A stretch of 64,000 bases of DNA from Jannaschia formosa (GTDB lineage: Bacteria > Pseudomonadota > Alphaproteobacteria > Rhodobacterales > Rhodobacteraceae). Position numbers and translations under genes: made by a program. Under the pieces are notes generated by a model. It worked only from the letters and a program-made list of their open reading frames with translations. It was not told the origin of the DNA and did no database searches. Positions 48,721 through 58,417 of this stretch are shown here, piece after piece. The DNA lies in assembly GCF_003340555.1 (NCBI RefSeq), contig NZ_QPLJ01000004.1, positions 1-64,000 of the forward strand, read 5' to 3'. Numbering within the stretch: the first letter of the stretch is position 1; the number at the start of each line of letters is the position of its first letter.

Positions 48721-48808
48721 GCATCGCGGATCGCCCCGCGATGGCAGCGTTTGAGTTCCGTCGCGGCCTTCCCTATATGGCGGGCTTCCCCCGTCGCCGG
48801 AGCCTGCC

Positions 48809-49987
48809 ATGAAAGCGCCGATCACCCAGGATGTCGTGACGATCCCCCGCCGCGAGGCGGAGGGAGGCAAGCGGAATATCGTCGGGCTGACGCGTGAGGC
48901 GCTGCGCGACGCACTGATCGCCGTGGGCACGCCCGAGAAGCAGGCGAAGATGCGGGTCGGGCAGGTCTGGCAATGGGTCTACCATTGGGGCGTGCGCGAT
49001 TTTGCCGCGATGACGAACCTGTCCAAGGCCTTCCGCGCCGTCCTGGCCGAGCATTTCGAGATCGCCCTGCCGGAGGTGGTGACGCGGCAGGTCTCGGGTG
49101 ACGGGACGCGCAAGTACCTGATCCGCATCGCGGGCGGGCATGAGGTCGAGACGGTCTACATCCCCGAGGAGGGGCGCGGGACGCTCTGCATCTCGTCGCA
49201 GGTGGGCTGCACGCTGACCTGTTCCTTCTGCCATACGGGCACGCAGAAGCTGGTCCGCAACCTGACCGCCGCCGAGATCGTGGGGCAGGTGATGCTCGCG
49301 CGCGACGACCTCGGCGAATGGCCCGAGCCGGGCACGGGGACCGGCGAGTCGGGGCCGCGGCTTCTGTCGAACATCGTGCTGATGGGGATGGGCGAGCCGC
49401 TCTACAATTTCGAGAACGTGCGCGACGGGATGAAGATCGTCATGGACGGCGAGGGCATCGCGCTGGGGCGTCGGCGGATCACGCTGTCGACCTCCGGCGT
49501 CGTGCCCGAGATCGCGCGCACGGCCGAAGAGATCGGGTGCCTGCTGGCGGTCAGCTTCCACGCCACGACCGACGCCGTCCGCGACGTGCTGGTGCCGATC
49601 AACAGGCGCTGGAACATCGAGACGCTGCTGGCGGCCCTGAAGGAATATCCGAAGGCCACGAATTCGGAGCGGATCACCTTCGAATACGTCATGCTGGACG
49701 GGGTGAACGACAGCGACGACGACGCGCACCGGCTGGTCGCGCTGCTCGACGGCATCCCCGCGAAGGTGAACCTGATCCCGTTCAACGAATGGCCCGGCGC
49801 GCCCTATCGCCGGTCGTCGAACAACCGCATCCGTGCCTTCGCGACGATCCTGATGCAGGCGGGCTATGCCTCGCCGATCCGCACGCCGCGCGGCGAGGAC
49901 ATCATGGCGGCCTGCGGGCAGCTCAAGTCCGCGACCGAGCGGGCGCGGAAGTCGCGGGCCGAGATCGCCGCCGAAGCGGGGCTCTGA
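48809..49987 (+). CDS. rlmN: 23S rRNA A2503 / tRNA A37 C2-methyltransferase
   Basis: 392 residues. Radical-SAM enzyme that methylates C2 of A2503 in 23S rRNA and A37 in some tRNAs. The cluster motif CTLTCSFC is at about 134-141. Other signatures are [16 protein letters not shown] in the N-terminal domain, [13 protein letters not shown], and the second catalytic cysteine in MAACGQLKS near the C-terminus. A 15-residue Gly/Thr-rich insert after ARDDLGEW precedes [10 protein letters not shown], which is frequent in alphaproteobacterial RlmN. Confidence 0.97.
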   Translation: MKAPITQDVVTIPRREAEGGKRNIVGLTREALRDALIAVGTPEKQAKMRVGQVWQWVYHWGVRDFAAMTNLSKAFRAVLAEHFEIALPEVVTRQVSGDGTRKYLIRIAGGHEVETVYIPEEGRGTLCISSQVGCTLTCSFCHTGTQKLVRNLTAAEIVGQVMLARDDLGEWPEPGTGTGESGPRLLSNIVLMGMGEPLYNFENVRDGMKIVMDGEGIALGRRRITLSTSGVVPEIARTAEEIGCLLAVSFHATTDAVRDVLVPINRRWNIETLLAALKEYPKATNSERITFEYVMLDGVNDSDDDAHRLVALLDGIPAKVNLIPFNEWPGAPYRRSSNNRIRAFATILMQAGYASPIRTPRGEDIMAACGQLKSATERARKSRAEIAAEAGL

Positions 49988-49997
49988 CGGCCGGCGG

Positions 49998-50015
49998 CCG
50001 GGGGACGCCCCCCGG
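49998..50015. repeat. G-run hairpin after rlmN
   Basis: CCGGGGG / CCCCCGG, seven pairs with ACGC between, ten bases past the rlmN stop. Like the other G-run hairpins, it is followed within 100 bases by an ATATTT-type repeat. Confidence 0.6.
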
Positions 50016-50085
50016 ACCCCCGCCGTCGAAGGCAGCCCGCCGTCTCCTGCCGTTGTGAGTGCCGTGAGGGCGGATGCCTCCGGCG

Positions 50086-50107
50086 GGCATATTTGCCGAG
50101 CATCGAA
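50086..50107 (+). repeat. Dispersed intergenic repeat, copy 3
   Basis: GGCATATTTG, CC, GAGCATCGAA, with GCCTCCGGCG just before it, in the convergent gap between rlmN and serA. Confidence 0.8.
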
Positions 50108-50158
50108 AGGGGAGGCCGCGCGCCCGTCCCTCCGGGCGGGGGCGCGGCCTCGCGCGGG

Positions 50159-51751
50159 TCAGAGGTCGAAGCGCAGCGGGGCGACGTTTTGGAACTTGCC
50201 CGTGGCGCGCAGCTTCTCCAGCACCGCCGCCGGCGGCTGGTCGTCGAGATAGAGCAGCGCGATGGCGTTTTGCCCCGCCTCGTCCCGGCCGAGGGTGAAG
50301 TTGGCGATGTTGACGCCGTTGTCGCCCAGGGTCTGGCCCAGCGTGCCGATGATGCCGGGCACGTCGCGGTTGGTGGTGTAGAGCATGTGGGCGCCGACCT
50401 CGGCGTCGATGTTGACGCCCTTGATCTGGATGAAGCGCGGCTTGCCGTCGGAGAAGACGGTGCCCGCGATCGAGCGCACCCGCTTCGCCGTCTTCACGAT
50501 CAGCTTGACGTAGCCGTCGAAGACGCCGGTCTTGTCCTGCCGCGTCGTGCTGATCTCCACCCCCCGCTCGCGGGCGATGACGGGGGCCGAGACCATGTTC
50601 ACGTCCGGGTTCGTGGCCTTCATGACGCCCGCGATGACCGCGCAGTTCATCGCCTCCAGGTTCATGTCGGCGGCGACGCCATTATAGACGATCTCGATCG
50701 CGTCGATCGGCTCGTCCGTCATCTGGCCGACGAAGGCGCCGAGATGGTCGGCGAGCTTCAGCCAGGGCCCCATGATCCGCGCCTCCTCGGCGGTGACCGA
50801 GGGCATGTTGAGCGCATTGCTGACGGCGCCGGTCAGCAGGTAGTCGGCCATCTGCTCGGCGATCTGGAGGGCGACGTTCTCCTGCGCCTCGGTCGTGGCG
50901 GCGCCGAGATGGGGCGTGACGACGACGTTCGGCAGGTTGAAGAGCGGGCTCTCGGTCGCCGGCTCTTCGGCGAAGACGTCGAAGGCGGCGCCGGCGACAT
51001 GGCCGGACTTCAGGAGCTCGGCCAGGGCCGCCTCGTCGACGAGGCCGCCGCGGGCGCAGTTGACGATGCGGACGCCCTTCTTGGTCTTCGCCAGGTTCTC
51101 GGCCGAAAGGATGTTCTTCGTCTGCTCGGTCAGGGGGACGTGCAGGGTGATGACGTCCGCCTTCGCCAGCAGGTCGGCGAGGTCGACCTTGCGGGCGCGG
51201 AGTTCGGTCGCGCGTTCCTCGCTGAGGAAGGGATCGTAGGCGATGACCTTCATGCCGAGGCCGACGGCCTTCTGGCACACGATGCCGCCGATATTGCCGG
51301 CGCCGATCACGCCCAGCGTCTTGCCCGTCAGCTCCACGCCCATGAAGCGCGACTTCTCCCACTTGCCGGCATGGGTCGAGGCGTTGGCCTCGGGGATCTG
51401 GCGGGCGACGGCGAACATCATCGCGATGGCGTGTTCGGCGGTGGTGATCATGTTGCCGTAGGGCGTGTTCATCACGATCACGCCGCGCTTCGACGCGGCC
51501 TGCTTGTCGACGTTGTCGGTGCCGATCCCGGCGCGGCCGACGACCTTCAGATTCGGCGCCGCCTCGAGCAGCTTCTCGGTCACCTTGGTGGCCGAGCGGA
51601 TGGCAAGGCCGTCATACTCGCCGATCACGGACAGGAGCTTGTCCTTGTCCTTGCCGAGGCTCGGGTCGAAGGTGACGTCGATGCCGCGGTCGCGGAAGAT
51701 CTGGACGGCGGTGTCCGACAGCTTGTCGGAGACGAGAACTTTGGGGGCCAT
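50159..51751 (-). CDS. serA: D-3-phosphoglycerate dehydrogenase
   Basis: 530 residues, the long form with an intervening domain and C-terminal ACT domain. It oxidises 3-phosphoglycerate, the first step of serine synthesis. The NAD-binding phrase TLGVIGAGNIGGIVCQKAVGLGMKVIAYDP and the catalytic triad surroundings NCARGGLVDEAAL and VTPHLGAATTEAQ are present. The ACT-like end has DVPGIIGTLGQTLGDNGVNI. It lies 97 bases behind serC in one operon; that gap holds two inverted repeats. Serine feedback through the ACT domain is likely. Confidence 0.97.
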   Translation of the reverse strand: MAPKVLVSDKLSDTAVQIFRDRGIDVTFDPSLGKDKDKLLSVIGEYDGLAIRSATKVTEKLLEAAPNLKVVGRAGIGTDNVDKQAASKRGVIVMNTPYGNMITTAEHAIAMMFAVARQIPEANASTHAGKWEKSRFMGVELTGKTLGVIGAGNIGGIVCQKAVGLGMKVIAYDPFLSEERATELRARKVDLADLLAKADVITLHVPLTEQTKNILSAENLAKTKKGVRIVNCARGGLVDEAALAELLKSGHVAGAAFDVFAEEPATESPLFNLPNVVVTPHLGAATTEAQENVALQIAEQMADYLLTGAVSNALNMPSVTAEEARIMGPWLKLADHLGAFVGQMTDEPIDAIEIVYNGVAADMNLEAMNCAVIAGVMKATNPDVNMVSAPVIARERGVEISTTRQDKTGVFDGYVKLIVKTAKRVRSIAGTVFSDGKPRFIQIKGVNIDAEVGAHMLYTTNRDVPGIIGTLGQTLGDNGVNIANFTLGRDEAGQNAIALLYLDDQPPAAVLEKLRATGKFQNVAPLRFDL

Positions 51752-51815
51752 GGGTCTGGTCCTTGAGGAATTGGGGGATGCCGGGCAGGGCGATGCCCGG
51801 CCTGCGGTGCGGTCG

Positions 51816-51837
51816 GGTGGGCATCACGATGCCCACC
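51816..51837. repeat. GGTGGGCAT-type hairpin in the serC-serA gap
   Basis: GGTGGGCATC / GATGCCCACC with AC between, ten pairs. A related hairpin at 56119-56144 shares GGTGGGCAT / ATGCCCACC. Another stem, GCCGGGCA / TGCCCGGC, lies just beside it in the same gap. Confidence 0.6.
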
Positions 51838-51848
51838 GCTTCGGGAAA

Positions 51849-52982
51849 TCAGGCGGCGCGCTCGGCGTGGTAGGCCCAATCGATCCAGGGCATCAGCGCG
51901 GCGACGTCGGACGGATCCACGGTCGATCCGCACCAGATGCGCAGGCCCGGAGGGGCGTCGCGATAGCTGGCGATGTCGAGCGCCACACCCTCCGCCTCCA
52001 GCCGCTTGGCGACGCGCTTGGCGAAGTCGTCGGGCAGGTCCGGCGCCGTGAACTTCAGGCAGACCGAGGTCGTGGAACGGGTCCCCGGCGCCTCGGCCAG
52101 GTTGGCGATCCAGTCGTTGGCGTCGCAGAAGTCCCAGATCGCGCCCGCGCTGTCCTCGGCGCGGCGAATCAGGCCGGGCAGCGTGACCTTCTCGGCCCAG
52201 TCGAGCGCGCGGAGGTAGTCCTCGACGCAGAGCATGGAGGGCGTGTTGATCGTCTCGCCCTTGAAGATGCCCTCGATCAGCTTGCCGCCCTTGGTCAGGC
52301 GGAAGATTTTGGGCAGCGGCCATTTCGGCGTGTAGCTCTCCAGCCGCGCAACCGCGCGGGGGCCGAGGACGATGACGCCATGCCCGCCTTCCCCGCCCAG
52401 CACCTTCTGCCAGCTGAACGTGGTCACGTCGAGCTTGTCCCAGGGCAGGTCCATCGCGAAGCAGGCCGAGGTCGCGTCGCAGAGAGTCAGCCCTTCGCGG
52501 TCGGCGGGGATCCAGTCGCCATCCGGCACGCGCACGCCCGAGGTGGTGCCGTTCCAGGTGAAGCAGACATCGGTGGCGAAATCGACGGCGGAGAGGTCGG
52601 GCAGCTGCCCGTAGGGCGCCTCCATGACCTTCGCGTCGAGACCCAGCTGCTTGACGGCATCCGTCACCCAGCCGGAGCCGAAGCTTTCCCAGGCGAGCAT
52701 GGTCGCGGGGCGGGCGCCCAGCATGGTCCACATCGCCATCTCGTAGGCGCCGGTGTCGGAGGCAGGGACGATGCCGACGCGGTAGTCGTCGGGCAGGCCC
52801 AGCAGGGCATGCGTCCGGTCGATCGCCTCTTTCAGGCGCGACTTGCCCACGGCGACGCGGTGCGAGCGGCCGAGCGGGGCGGAGGCGAGGCTGTCGGGGG
52901 TCCAGCCGGGGTGCTTCTTGCACGGTCCGCTGGAGAAACGGGGGTCTTCCGGCCGCAGGGCCGGCTTCGTCAGGTCTGTCAT
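51849..52982 (-). CDS. serC: Phosphoserine aminotransferase
   Basis: 377 residues from the ATG at 52982 ([22 protein letters not shown]). It transaminates 3-phosphohydroxypyruvate with glutamate, second step of serine synthesis, also used in pyridoxal phosphate synthesis. The PLP lysine is in [16 protein letters not shown] (about 191). Fold-type I class V features and FSSGP start are typical of the alphaproteobacterial branch. First gene of serC-serA, preceded by a structured leader. Confidence 0.97.
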   Translation of the reverse strand: MTDLTKPALRPEDPRFSSGPCKKHPGWTPDSLASAPLGRSHRVAVGKSRLKEAIDRTHALLGLPDDYRVGIVPASDTGAYEMAMWTMLGARPATMLAWESFGSGWVTDAVKQLGLDAKVMEAPYGQLPDLSAVDFATDVCFTWNGTTSGVRVPDGDWIPADREGLTLCDATSACFAMDLPWDKLDVTTFSWQKVLGGEGGHGVIVLGPRAVARLESYTPKWPLPKIFRLTKGGKLIEGIFKGETINTPSMLCVEDYLRALDWAEKVTLPGLIRRAEDSAGAIWDFCDANDWIANLAEAPGTRSTTSVCLKFTAPDLPDDFAKRVAKRLEAEGVALDIASYRDAPPGLRIWCGSTVDPSDVAALMPWIDWAYHAERAA

Positions 52983-53045
52983 GTCTACCCTTGCAGATAC
53001 GCGCCCCTCGTTGGGGAGGGGTGTCCCGCCGCAAGCGGTATGCGA
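52983..53045 (-). promoter_or_regulatory. serC leader with two tandem hairpins (serC RNA motif candidate)
   Basis: Read toward serC, a first short hairpin (CCGC/GCGG around 53029-53038) is followed by a stronger one (CCCCTC / GAGGGG at 53021-53004, extendable by G-U and C-G pairs), ending about 20 bases before the start. Two hairpins directly in front of serC-serA match the described alphaproteobacterial serC RNA motif. The ligand of that motif is not established. Confidence 0.55.
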
Positions 53046-53168
53046 GGCGAGATGCAAAGGCAATGGGTCATCGGCAGCGTTCGCACGATGCGGGGCCACC
53101 GCCTCGATCGCCGGGATCGAGGCGGCAGGAGGCAGGGTGACGGGGCCGGGCCTGGCGCCCGGCCGGCG

Positions 53169-53582
53169 TCACAGACGGCTCATGACGCGGAACTGCGACA
53201 GGCGGCGGTCGATCCGGTCCTCCATCAGCGTCCGCTTCCGGAGGTCGAGGCCGAAGGCGAGGAGGACGGCGACCGTGATCGCCGCCAGCACCGGGGAGAC
53301 CCCGACGACGGTCGCGGCCAGTCCCGCGCAGAGCACGAGGAGGACACCGAGGACGAGTTGCGGGAAGAGCCGGTAGCCGAGCATGGCGATCAGCGCCCCG
53401 TTCGCGAGCCAGAGGCTCCGGGTGACGAGTGGGTCGTCGAACGCTTCGATCTGCGCGGGGGCGGCGGCGAGGGCAGCCTGGCCATTAAGGCCGGCAACGA
53501 TTGTCACTGAGAGAAACACGCCGAGCGCGGCTGCGGTGCGGGCGACGCGGAACGAACTGGAGGAGCGGATCAGGAGAGCCAT
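53169..53582 (-). CDS. Small membrane protein, hypothetical
   Basis: 137 residues from the ATG at 53582, with AAGGA upstream. A signal-like N-terminal helix (residues 12-40, ending AALAAAPAQ) is followed by two or three further helices (SLWLANGALIAMLGYRLFP, LVLGVLLVLCAGLAATVVGV, VLAAITVAVLLAFGL) and a basic C-terminal tail. I recognise no family. It lies between the serC leader and serB, with no shared function evident. Confidence 0.6.
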   Translation of the reverse strand: MALLIRSSSSFRVARTAAALGVFLSVTIVAGLNGQAALAAAPAQIEAFDDPLVTRSLWLANGALIAMLGYRLFPQLVLGVLLVLCAGLAATVVGVSPVLAAITVAVLLAFGLDLRKRTLMEDRIDRRLSQFRVMSRL

Positions 53583-53835
53583 GGGAGCGTCCTTGATGTT
53601 GCAGGTGAGTGACGACTCAGTGTCTAGGAACCGTTCGGGGCAACATCTTGCTGTTTTTGCCCAGTTCTCACCTTTATTTCAAGAAAGTTGAGTTAAGGCG
53701 AAGGTCCGGGATACGTGACCGCTTTGTCCACCGATTGTCGGGAATGCCGGGCAGGAAGGAGACATTTTCGGGGACTCGCCTGAGCCGCTCCGAGCTTGTA
53801 GTCGGGGCGGCACGTCCAACTGCCCGAGGTTCCCC

Positions 53836-54708
53836 GTGTTCTCCTGTGTCCTGACCTGCGCCCCCGGATCCGGCCGGATCGAAACGCCTCTGGTCGAAGC
53901 CCTGCGGAACGGGTGGGGCGGGCGCGACGCGCGCTGGCTTTCGCCCGGCGACGCGGCCGAGTTCGAGCTCGACCGCGTCCCCGACACGCTGGAGGCGACG
54001 CGGGGCGAGATGGACGCCCTGGGGATCGACCTGAACGTCGTGCCCGCCGAGGGGAGGGCCAAGCGGCTGCTGCTGGCGGACATGGATTCGACCATGATCC
54101 GGCAGGAATGCATCGACGAGCTGGCAGCCGAGGCGGGGGTCGGCGACCGCGTGGCGGCGATCACGGCCCGGGCGATGAACGGCGAGATCGACTTCGAAGG
54201 CGCCCTGCGGGAGCGGGTCGGCCTGCTCGCCGGGCTGGACGCGCGCGTGATCGACAAGGTCATCGCCGAGCGGATCACGCCGATGCCCGGCGGCGCGACG
54301 CTGGTGGCGACGATGAAGGCCCAGGGCGCCCGCGCCGTGCTGGTCTCGGGCGGGTTCACGGCCTTCACCTCGGTGATCGCGACGCGACTGGGCTTCGACG
54401 AGCACAGGGCGAACACGCTGCTCGTCTCAGAGGGTGCGCTGACCGGTGAGCCCGGACAGCCGATCCTCGGGCGCGAGGCCAAGGTCGCGGCGCTGGAGGA
54501 GATCTCCTCCGCGATGGGCATCGCCCCCGCCGACGCCATCGCCGTGGGCGACGGCGCCAACGATCTCGGCATGCTCAAACGCGCGGGCATGGGCGTCGCG
54601 CTGCACGCGAAGCCCGCCGTCCAGGCCGAGGCGGCCTTGCGGATCAACCATGGAGATCTGACCGCGTTGCTCCATTTGCAGGGATATCATTGCGAGGACT
54701 TCGTCTGA
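53836..54708 (+). CDS. serB: Phosphoserine phosphatase
   Basis: 290 residues from a GTG at 53836 with GAGG six bases upstream. HAD-family enzyme releasing serine from phosphoserine, the final step after SerA and SerC encoded nearby on the other strand. The nucleophile motif LLLADMDSTMI (about 77-87, Asp82), VLVSGGFTAF, and AVGDGANDLGML are intact. The 70-residue N-terminal part is typical of the longer SerB form. Confidence 0.96.
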   Translation: MFSCVLTCAPGSGRIETPLVEALRNGWGGRDARWLSPGDAAEFELDRVPDTLEATRGEMDALGIDLNVVPAEGRAKRLLLADMDSTMIRQECIDELAAEAGVGDRVAAITARAMNGEIDFEGALRERVGLLAGLDARVIDKVIAERITPMPGGATLVATMKAQGARAVLVSGGFTAFTSVIATRLGFDEHRANTLLVSEGALTGEPGQPILGREAKVAALEEISSAMGIAPADAIAVGDGANDLGMLKRAGMGVALHAKPAVQAEAALRINHGDLTALLHLQGYHCEDFV

Positions 54709-54774
54709 ACGTCACGATTCTGCAACGCAGCGAGCGTAGGCGCCGGCGCGAAGGGCAAGGCAAGGATCGCAGAA

Positions 54775-54840
54775 ATGGCCGAGATCGACCCGCTGAAATT
54801 CGTCCTCTCCGTGCTGATGGGCAAGGCCCGCAAGCGCTGA
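54775..54840 (+). CDS. Possible 21-residue peptide
   Basis: ATG at 54775 with AAGGATCG nine bases before it, coding AEIDPLKFVLSVLMGKARKR after Met: a short amphipathic hydrophobic helix with a basic end. Located between serB and a thiolase gene. Could be chance; the clean ribosome site and good codon usage are the only support. Confidence 0.3.
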   Translation: MAEIDPLKFVLSVLMGKARKR

Positions 54841-54938
54841 GCGCGTGACGCTGCGGCGGACCCTGTTCCCCGGGGCCCTCCGACGCTCTAGAACCGGCCC
54901 CGAAGGGGGGCCGAGGGTCCCCGATGCGGGGGGCTTCC

Positions 54939-56108
54939 ATGACCGACATCTATATCCTTTCCGGCGCGCGCACCGCCATCGGCACCTTCGGCGGCAGCCT
55001 TGCTGCGACGCCGCCGATCGACCTGGCCGCGACCGTTGCCGCCGCGGCGATGGAGCGGGCGGGCATCGCGCCCGACCGGATCGGCACGACCGTCTTCGGC
55101 CATGTCATCAACACCCAGCCGCGGGACATGTACCTGTCCCGCGCGGCCGCGCGGCAGGCGGGGGTGCCCGACGAGGTCCCGGCGATGAACGTCAACCGGC
55201 TCTGCGGGTCGGGGGTGCAGGCCATCGTCTCGGGCGCGCAGGCGCTGATGCTGGGCGATGCCGAGATCGCGCTGGTCGGCGGCGCGGAATCGATGTCGCG
55301 CTCTCCGTTCATCCTGCCCGACGCGCGCTGGGGCGCGAAGATGGGGGACGTGCGCTCGCTGGACATGATGCTGGGCGCGCTGAACTGCCCCTTCGGCACC
55401 GGCCATATGGGCGTGACGGCCGAGAACGTGGCGGCCGAGCACGCGATCTCGCGCGAGGACCAGGACGCCTTCGCCCTTCAGTCTCAGGAGCGGGCGGCGG
55501 CGGCCATCGCAGAGGGCCGCTTTGCCGAGCAGATCGTGCCGGTGATGGTGAAGAAGCGGCGCGAGGAGGTGGCCTTCGACACCGACGAGCATCCGAAGGC
55601 GACCTCCGCCGAGGCGCTGGCGGGGCTGCGCCCGGCCTTCGCCAAGGGCGGCTCGGTCACCGCGGGCAACGCCTCGGGCATCAACGACGGCGCGGCGGCG
55701 CTGGTGCTGGCGACCGAGGCCGGGGCGCGGGGGCTGACGCCGCGGGCGCGCATCCTCGGCTATGCCCATGCGGGCGTCCGGCCCGAGGTCATGGGCCTCG
55801 GCCCGATCCCGGCCTGCCGCGCGCTGTTCGAGAGGACGGGCCTGGGACCGGAGGATTTCGACGTGATCGAGTCGAACGAGGCCTTCGCGGCGCAGGCTCT
55901 GGCCGTCACCCGCGAGCTGGGGCTGGACCCGGCGCGGGTGAACCCGAACGGCGGTGCCATTGCGCTGGGCCATCCGGTCGGCGCGACCGGCGCGATCATC
56001 ACCGTCAAGGCGCTGGCCGAGCTGGAGCGGACCGGCGGCCGCCGCGCGCTGATCACGATGTGCATCGGCGGCGGTCAGGGCATCGCGCTCGCCATCGAGC
56101 GGGTCTGA
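54939..56108 (+). CDS. Acetyl-CoA acetyltransferase (thiolase), copy 1
   Basis: 389 residues from the ATG at 54939 ([20 protein letters not shown]). Condenses two acetyl-CoA to acetoacetyl-CoA or works in beta-oxidation. Active-site residues: acylated Cys in [23 protein letters not shown], the His in [14 protein letters not shown] and the Cys in CIGGGQG. It is one of two thiolases in the window and has no phbB neighbour. Polyhydroxybutyrate role is possible, not shown. Confidence 0.93.
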   Translation: MTDIYILSGARTAIGTFGGSLAATPPIDLAATVAAAAMERAGIAPDRIGTTVFGHVINTQPRDMYLSRAAARQAGVPDEVPAMNVNRLCGSGVQAIVSGAQALMLGDAEIALVGGAESMSRSPFILPDARWGAKMGDVRSLDMMLGALNCPFGTGHMGVTAENVAAEHAISREDQDAFALQSQERAAAAIAEGRFAEQIVPVMVKKRREEVAFDTDEHPKATSAEALAGLRPAFAKGGSVTAGNASGINDGAAALVLATEAGARGLTPRARILGYAHAGVRPEVMGLGPIPACRALFERTGLGPEDFDVIESNEAFAAQALAVTRELGLDPARVNPNGGAIALGHPVGATGAIITVKALAELERTGGRRALITMCIGGGQGIALAIERV

Positions 56109-56118
56109 GGCCTGCGGG

Positions 56119-56144
56119 AGGGTGGGCATGGGGATGCCCACCCT
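56119..56144. terminator. Hairpin between thiolase and gamma-glutamyltransferase genes
   Basis: AGGGTGGGCAT / ATGCCCACCCT, eleven pairs with GGGG loop, in the convergent gap. The core GGTGGGCAT / ATGCCCACC is also in the serC-serA gap. No T-tract. Confidence 0.5.
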
Positions 56145-56151
56145 GCGGGGG

Positions 56152-57729
56152 TCAGTAGCCCAGCGCGCAGCCGTCCTTCCTCGGGTCCGACGCGCCCTCC
56201 AGATAGCCGCTTGGATGGATGCGGATCGCCTGCGCGCCGCCGATGGCGGTCGTCGGGATCTCGACCGTGTGGCCCATGTCGGACAGCGCCGCGCGGACGG
56301 CGTCCGAATAGCCCCGTTCGACCTTCAGCACGCCTCCGTCGGCGAAGGCGCGGGGTGCGTCGATGGCGGTCTGCGGGTCCATCCCGAACTCTCGCATGTT
56401 CGAAACGAAGCGGACATGGCCGTTGGACTGATACTGCCCGCCCATCACGCCAAAGGGCATCGTGATGCGCCCCTCTTCGCGCAGCATGGCGGGGATGATC
56501 GTGTGCATCGGGCGCTTGCCCGGCGCCATCTCGTTGGCGTGCCCCTCCTGCAGGGTGAATCCCGCGCCGCGGTTCTGGAACAGGATGCCGAACTTGTCCG
56601 AGGCGAGGCCCGAGCCGAAGCTGTGGAAGATCGAGTAGATCAGCGAGACCGCCATGCCGTCGCGGTCCACGGCGGTGATGTAGATCGTGTCCTTGTGGAC
56701 CTGCTCGCTGATCTCGGCCGGGGCGGCCATCGCCCGGGCGGGGTCGATCAGCGCGGCAAGGGCGCGCGCCGTCTCGGGCGAGAGCATGTGGTCGAGCCGG
56801 GTCATGTGATCCGGATCGGCGAGGAAGCGGTTGCGCGCGTCGTAGGCAAGCTTCGCCGCCTCCGCCTCCAGATGGGCGCGGGGGGCGCCGAGCGGGTCGA
56901 GCGCGGCGATATCGAAATGGGACAGGATGTTGGCCATCAGCAGCGCGGTCGCGCCCTGGCCGTTGGGCGGATGCTCGACCAGGTTCCCGCCGGCGATCGG
57001 GCCCTCGATCGGCTGGGTCCAGTCGCAGGCGGTCGCGGCGAAATCCTCTTCGGTGTGACATCCGCCCGCGGCTTTCAGGGCGGCGACCATGTCCGCGGCG
57101 ACCTCGCCCTCGTAGAAGCCGGCGCGGCCCTCGGCGGCGATGCGGCGCAGGACCTCGGCCTGGCCCGGCAGGGCGAAATGCGTGCCGGCGGTCGGCGCGC
57201 TGCCCCAGGGCAGGTAGGTGTCGCGGGCGCTGGCCTGGATGTTGGCCGCCGCCTCGGCCCAGTCGAAGGCGACGCGCGGGGCGATGGGGACGCCCTGCTC
57301 GAAATAGGGGATCACCGGTTCGAGCACGGCGGCGAGGCCGAGCTTCCCGTGCCGCTCCGCCAGGGTGCAGAAGGCGTCGACGGCGCCGGGCAGGGTGACG
57401 GCGTCGGCCGAGCCGGTCGGGATCGCGGGGTGGCCGGCCGCGCGCAAGGCGGCGGCGTCGGCCCCCGCCGGGGCGCGGCCCGAACCGTTGAGCGCCTGCA
57501 CCTCATCGGACCCGGCAGGCTTGACCAGCACAAAGCAGTCGCCGCCGAGCCCGGTCATCTGTGGCTCGCACAGGCCCAGCAGGACCGCGCCCGCGATGGC
57601 CGCGTCGGCGGCGGAACCGCCCCGCGCCAGGGTCTCGACGCCGACCCGGGCGGCGAGCGGGTGCGACGTGGCCACCATTCCGTTGGTGGCCATCACCGGG
57701 GAGCGTCCCGGCAGGTGGAAGTCGCGCAT
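56152..57729 (-). CDS. Gamma-glutamyltransferase homologue
   Basis: 525 residues from the ATG at 57729, with AAGGAGAGG upstream. Ntn-hydrolase that normally cleaves itself and hydrolyses or transfers gamma-glutamyl groups. The nucleophile Thr348 lies in HKDTIYITAVDRDG; classical enzymes have TTHYS here, so the second Thr and the His are changed. GGSAADAAIA and TGLGGDCF near the N-terminus and PFGVMGGQYQSNGH, FADGGVLKVE later fit the family. No signal peptide, so a cytosolic GGT-like hydrolase rather than periplasmic GGT is inferred. Confidence 0.88.
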   Translation of the reverse strand: MRDFHLPGRSPVMATNGMVATSHPLAARVGVETLARGGSAADAAIAGAVLLGLCEPQMTGLGGDCFVLVKPAGSDEVQALNGSGRAPAGADAAALRAAGHPAIPTGSADAVTLPGAVDAFCTLAERHGKLGLAAVLEPVIPYFEQGVPIAPRVAFDWAEAAANIQASARDTYLPWGSAPTAGTHFALPGQAEVLRRIAAEGRAGFYEGEVAADMVAALKAAGGCHTEEDFAATACDWTQPIEGPIAGGNLVEHPPNGQGATALLMANILSHFDIAALDPLGAPRAHLEAEAAKLAYDARNRFLADPDHMTRLDHMLSPETARALAALIDPARAMAAPAEISEQVHKDTIYITAVDRDGMAVSLIYSIFHSFGSGLASDKFGILFQNRGAGFTLQEGHANEMAPGKRPMHTIIPAMLREEGRITMPFGVMGGQYQSNGHVRFVSNMREFGMDPQTAIDAPRAFADGGVLKVERGYSDAVRAALSDMGHTVEIPTTAIGGAQAIRIHPSGYLEGASDPRKDGCALGY

Positions 57730-57916
57730 CAGCCTCTCCTTTTCATGTCGCGGCGACGCTAGAGCGTCGCGCGCGGACATGGAATCGGAAACGCCGTGCC
57801 TGCCACAGCCTCGGGACGGCCGGGGGCGCCTCGACGAAAAACCCTCGTCAAGTGCGGGAGCAGTCCGAGCCGGACGCGCTGTCTTCGCCCCCGGCTTCGC
57901 GCGTCCCTCCGCCGCC

Positions 57917-58417
57917 TCATCGGGCCGAGACGCCGCGCGGGGTCCGCAGGTCGGTGGCGGGAAAGGCCGCCGGGTTGCCCTTGAGCGAGAAGCAGAGCCG
58001 GTTCATGCCGTCGCGCCGCTCATAGGTCATGTCGTCGGTCAGGCTGTGGACGATGAACCATCCCCAGCCGCCTTCGGGCAATGTCTCCACCTCCGCGCCG
58101 ACATCGGGGAGAGCGGCGGAGGAGACGAGGGTCGGGGGCAGCGGCGCACCATTGTCGCAGGTCTCGATCGAGAGGTCGCGCTCGACCAGCGAGACGGCGC
58201 AGTCGATCCATCCCTCGGGGGCGTCCGACAGCGCGTGCTCCACGATGTTGTTGAGCACCTCGCCCAGCACGATCAGCATGTCGGCGCGACGCGCTTCTTC
58301 GATATGGCGTTCGGCGGCGGCCACTTCGACGGCGATGAGATGGGAACGGACGGCCTCCATCGTGCCCTCGATCCGGCCGGTGAAGACGGGCCGACCGTGC
58401 TGTGTCGGGCGCTTCAC
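57917..58417 (-). CDS. RsbW/SpoIIAB-like anti-sigma factor kinase
   Basis: 166 residues; its ATG at 58417 overlaps the STAS gene stop (ATGA). GHKL ATPase with N-box GEVLNNIVEHAL and G1 ETCDNGAPL, then GGWGWFIVHSLTDDM. Such proteins bind a sigma factor or partner and phosphorylate a STAS antagonist. The coupled upstream STAS protein is the likely antagonist. No sigma factor or PP2C phosphatase is adjacent, so the target lies elsewhere. Confidence 0.9.
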   Translation of the reverse strand: MKRPTQHGRPVFTGRIEGTMEAVRSHLIAVEVAAAERHIEEARRADMLIVLGEVLNNIVEHALSDAPEGWIDCAVSLVERDLSIETCDNGAPLPPTLVSSAALPDVGAEVETLPEGGWGWFIVHSLTDDMTYERRDGMNRLCFSLKGNPAAFPATDLRTPRGVSAR

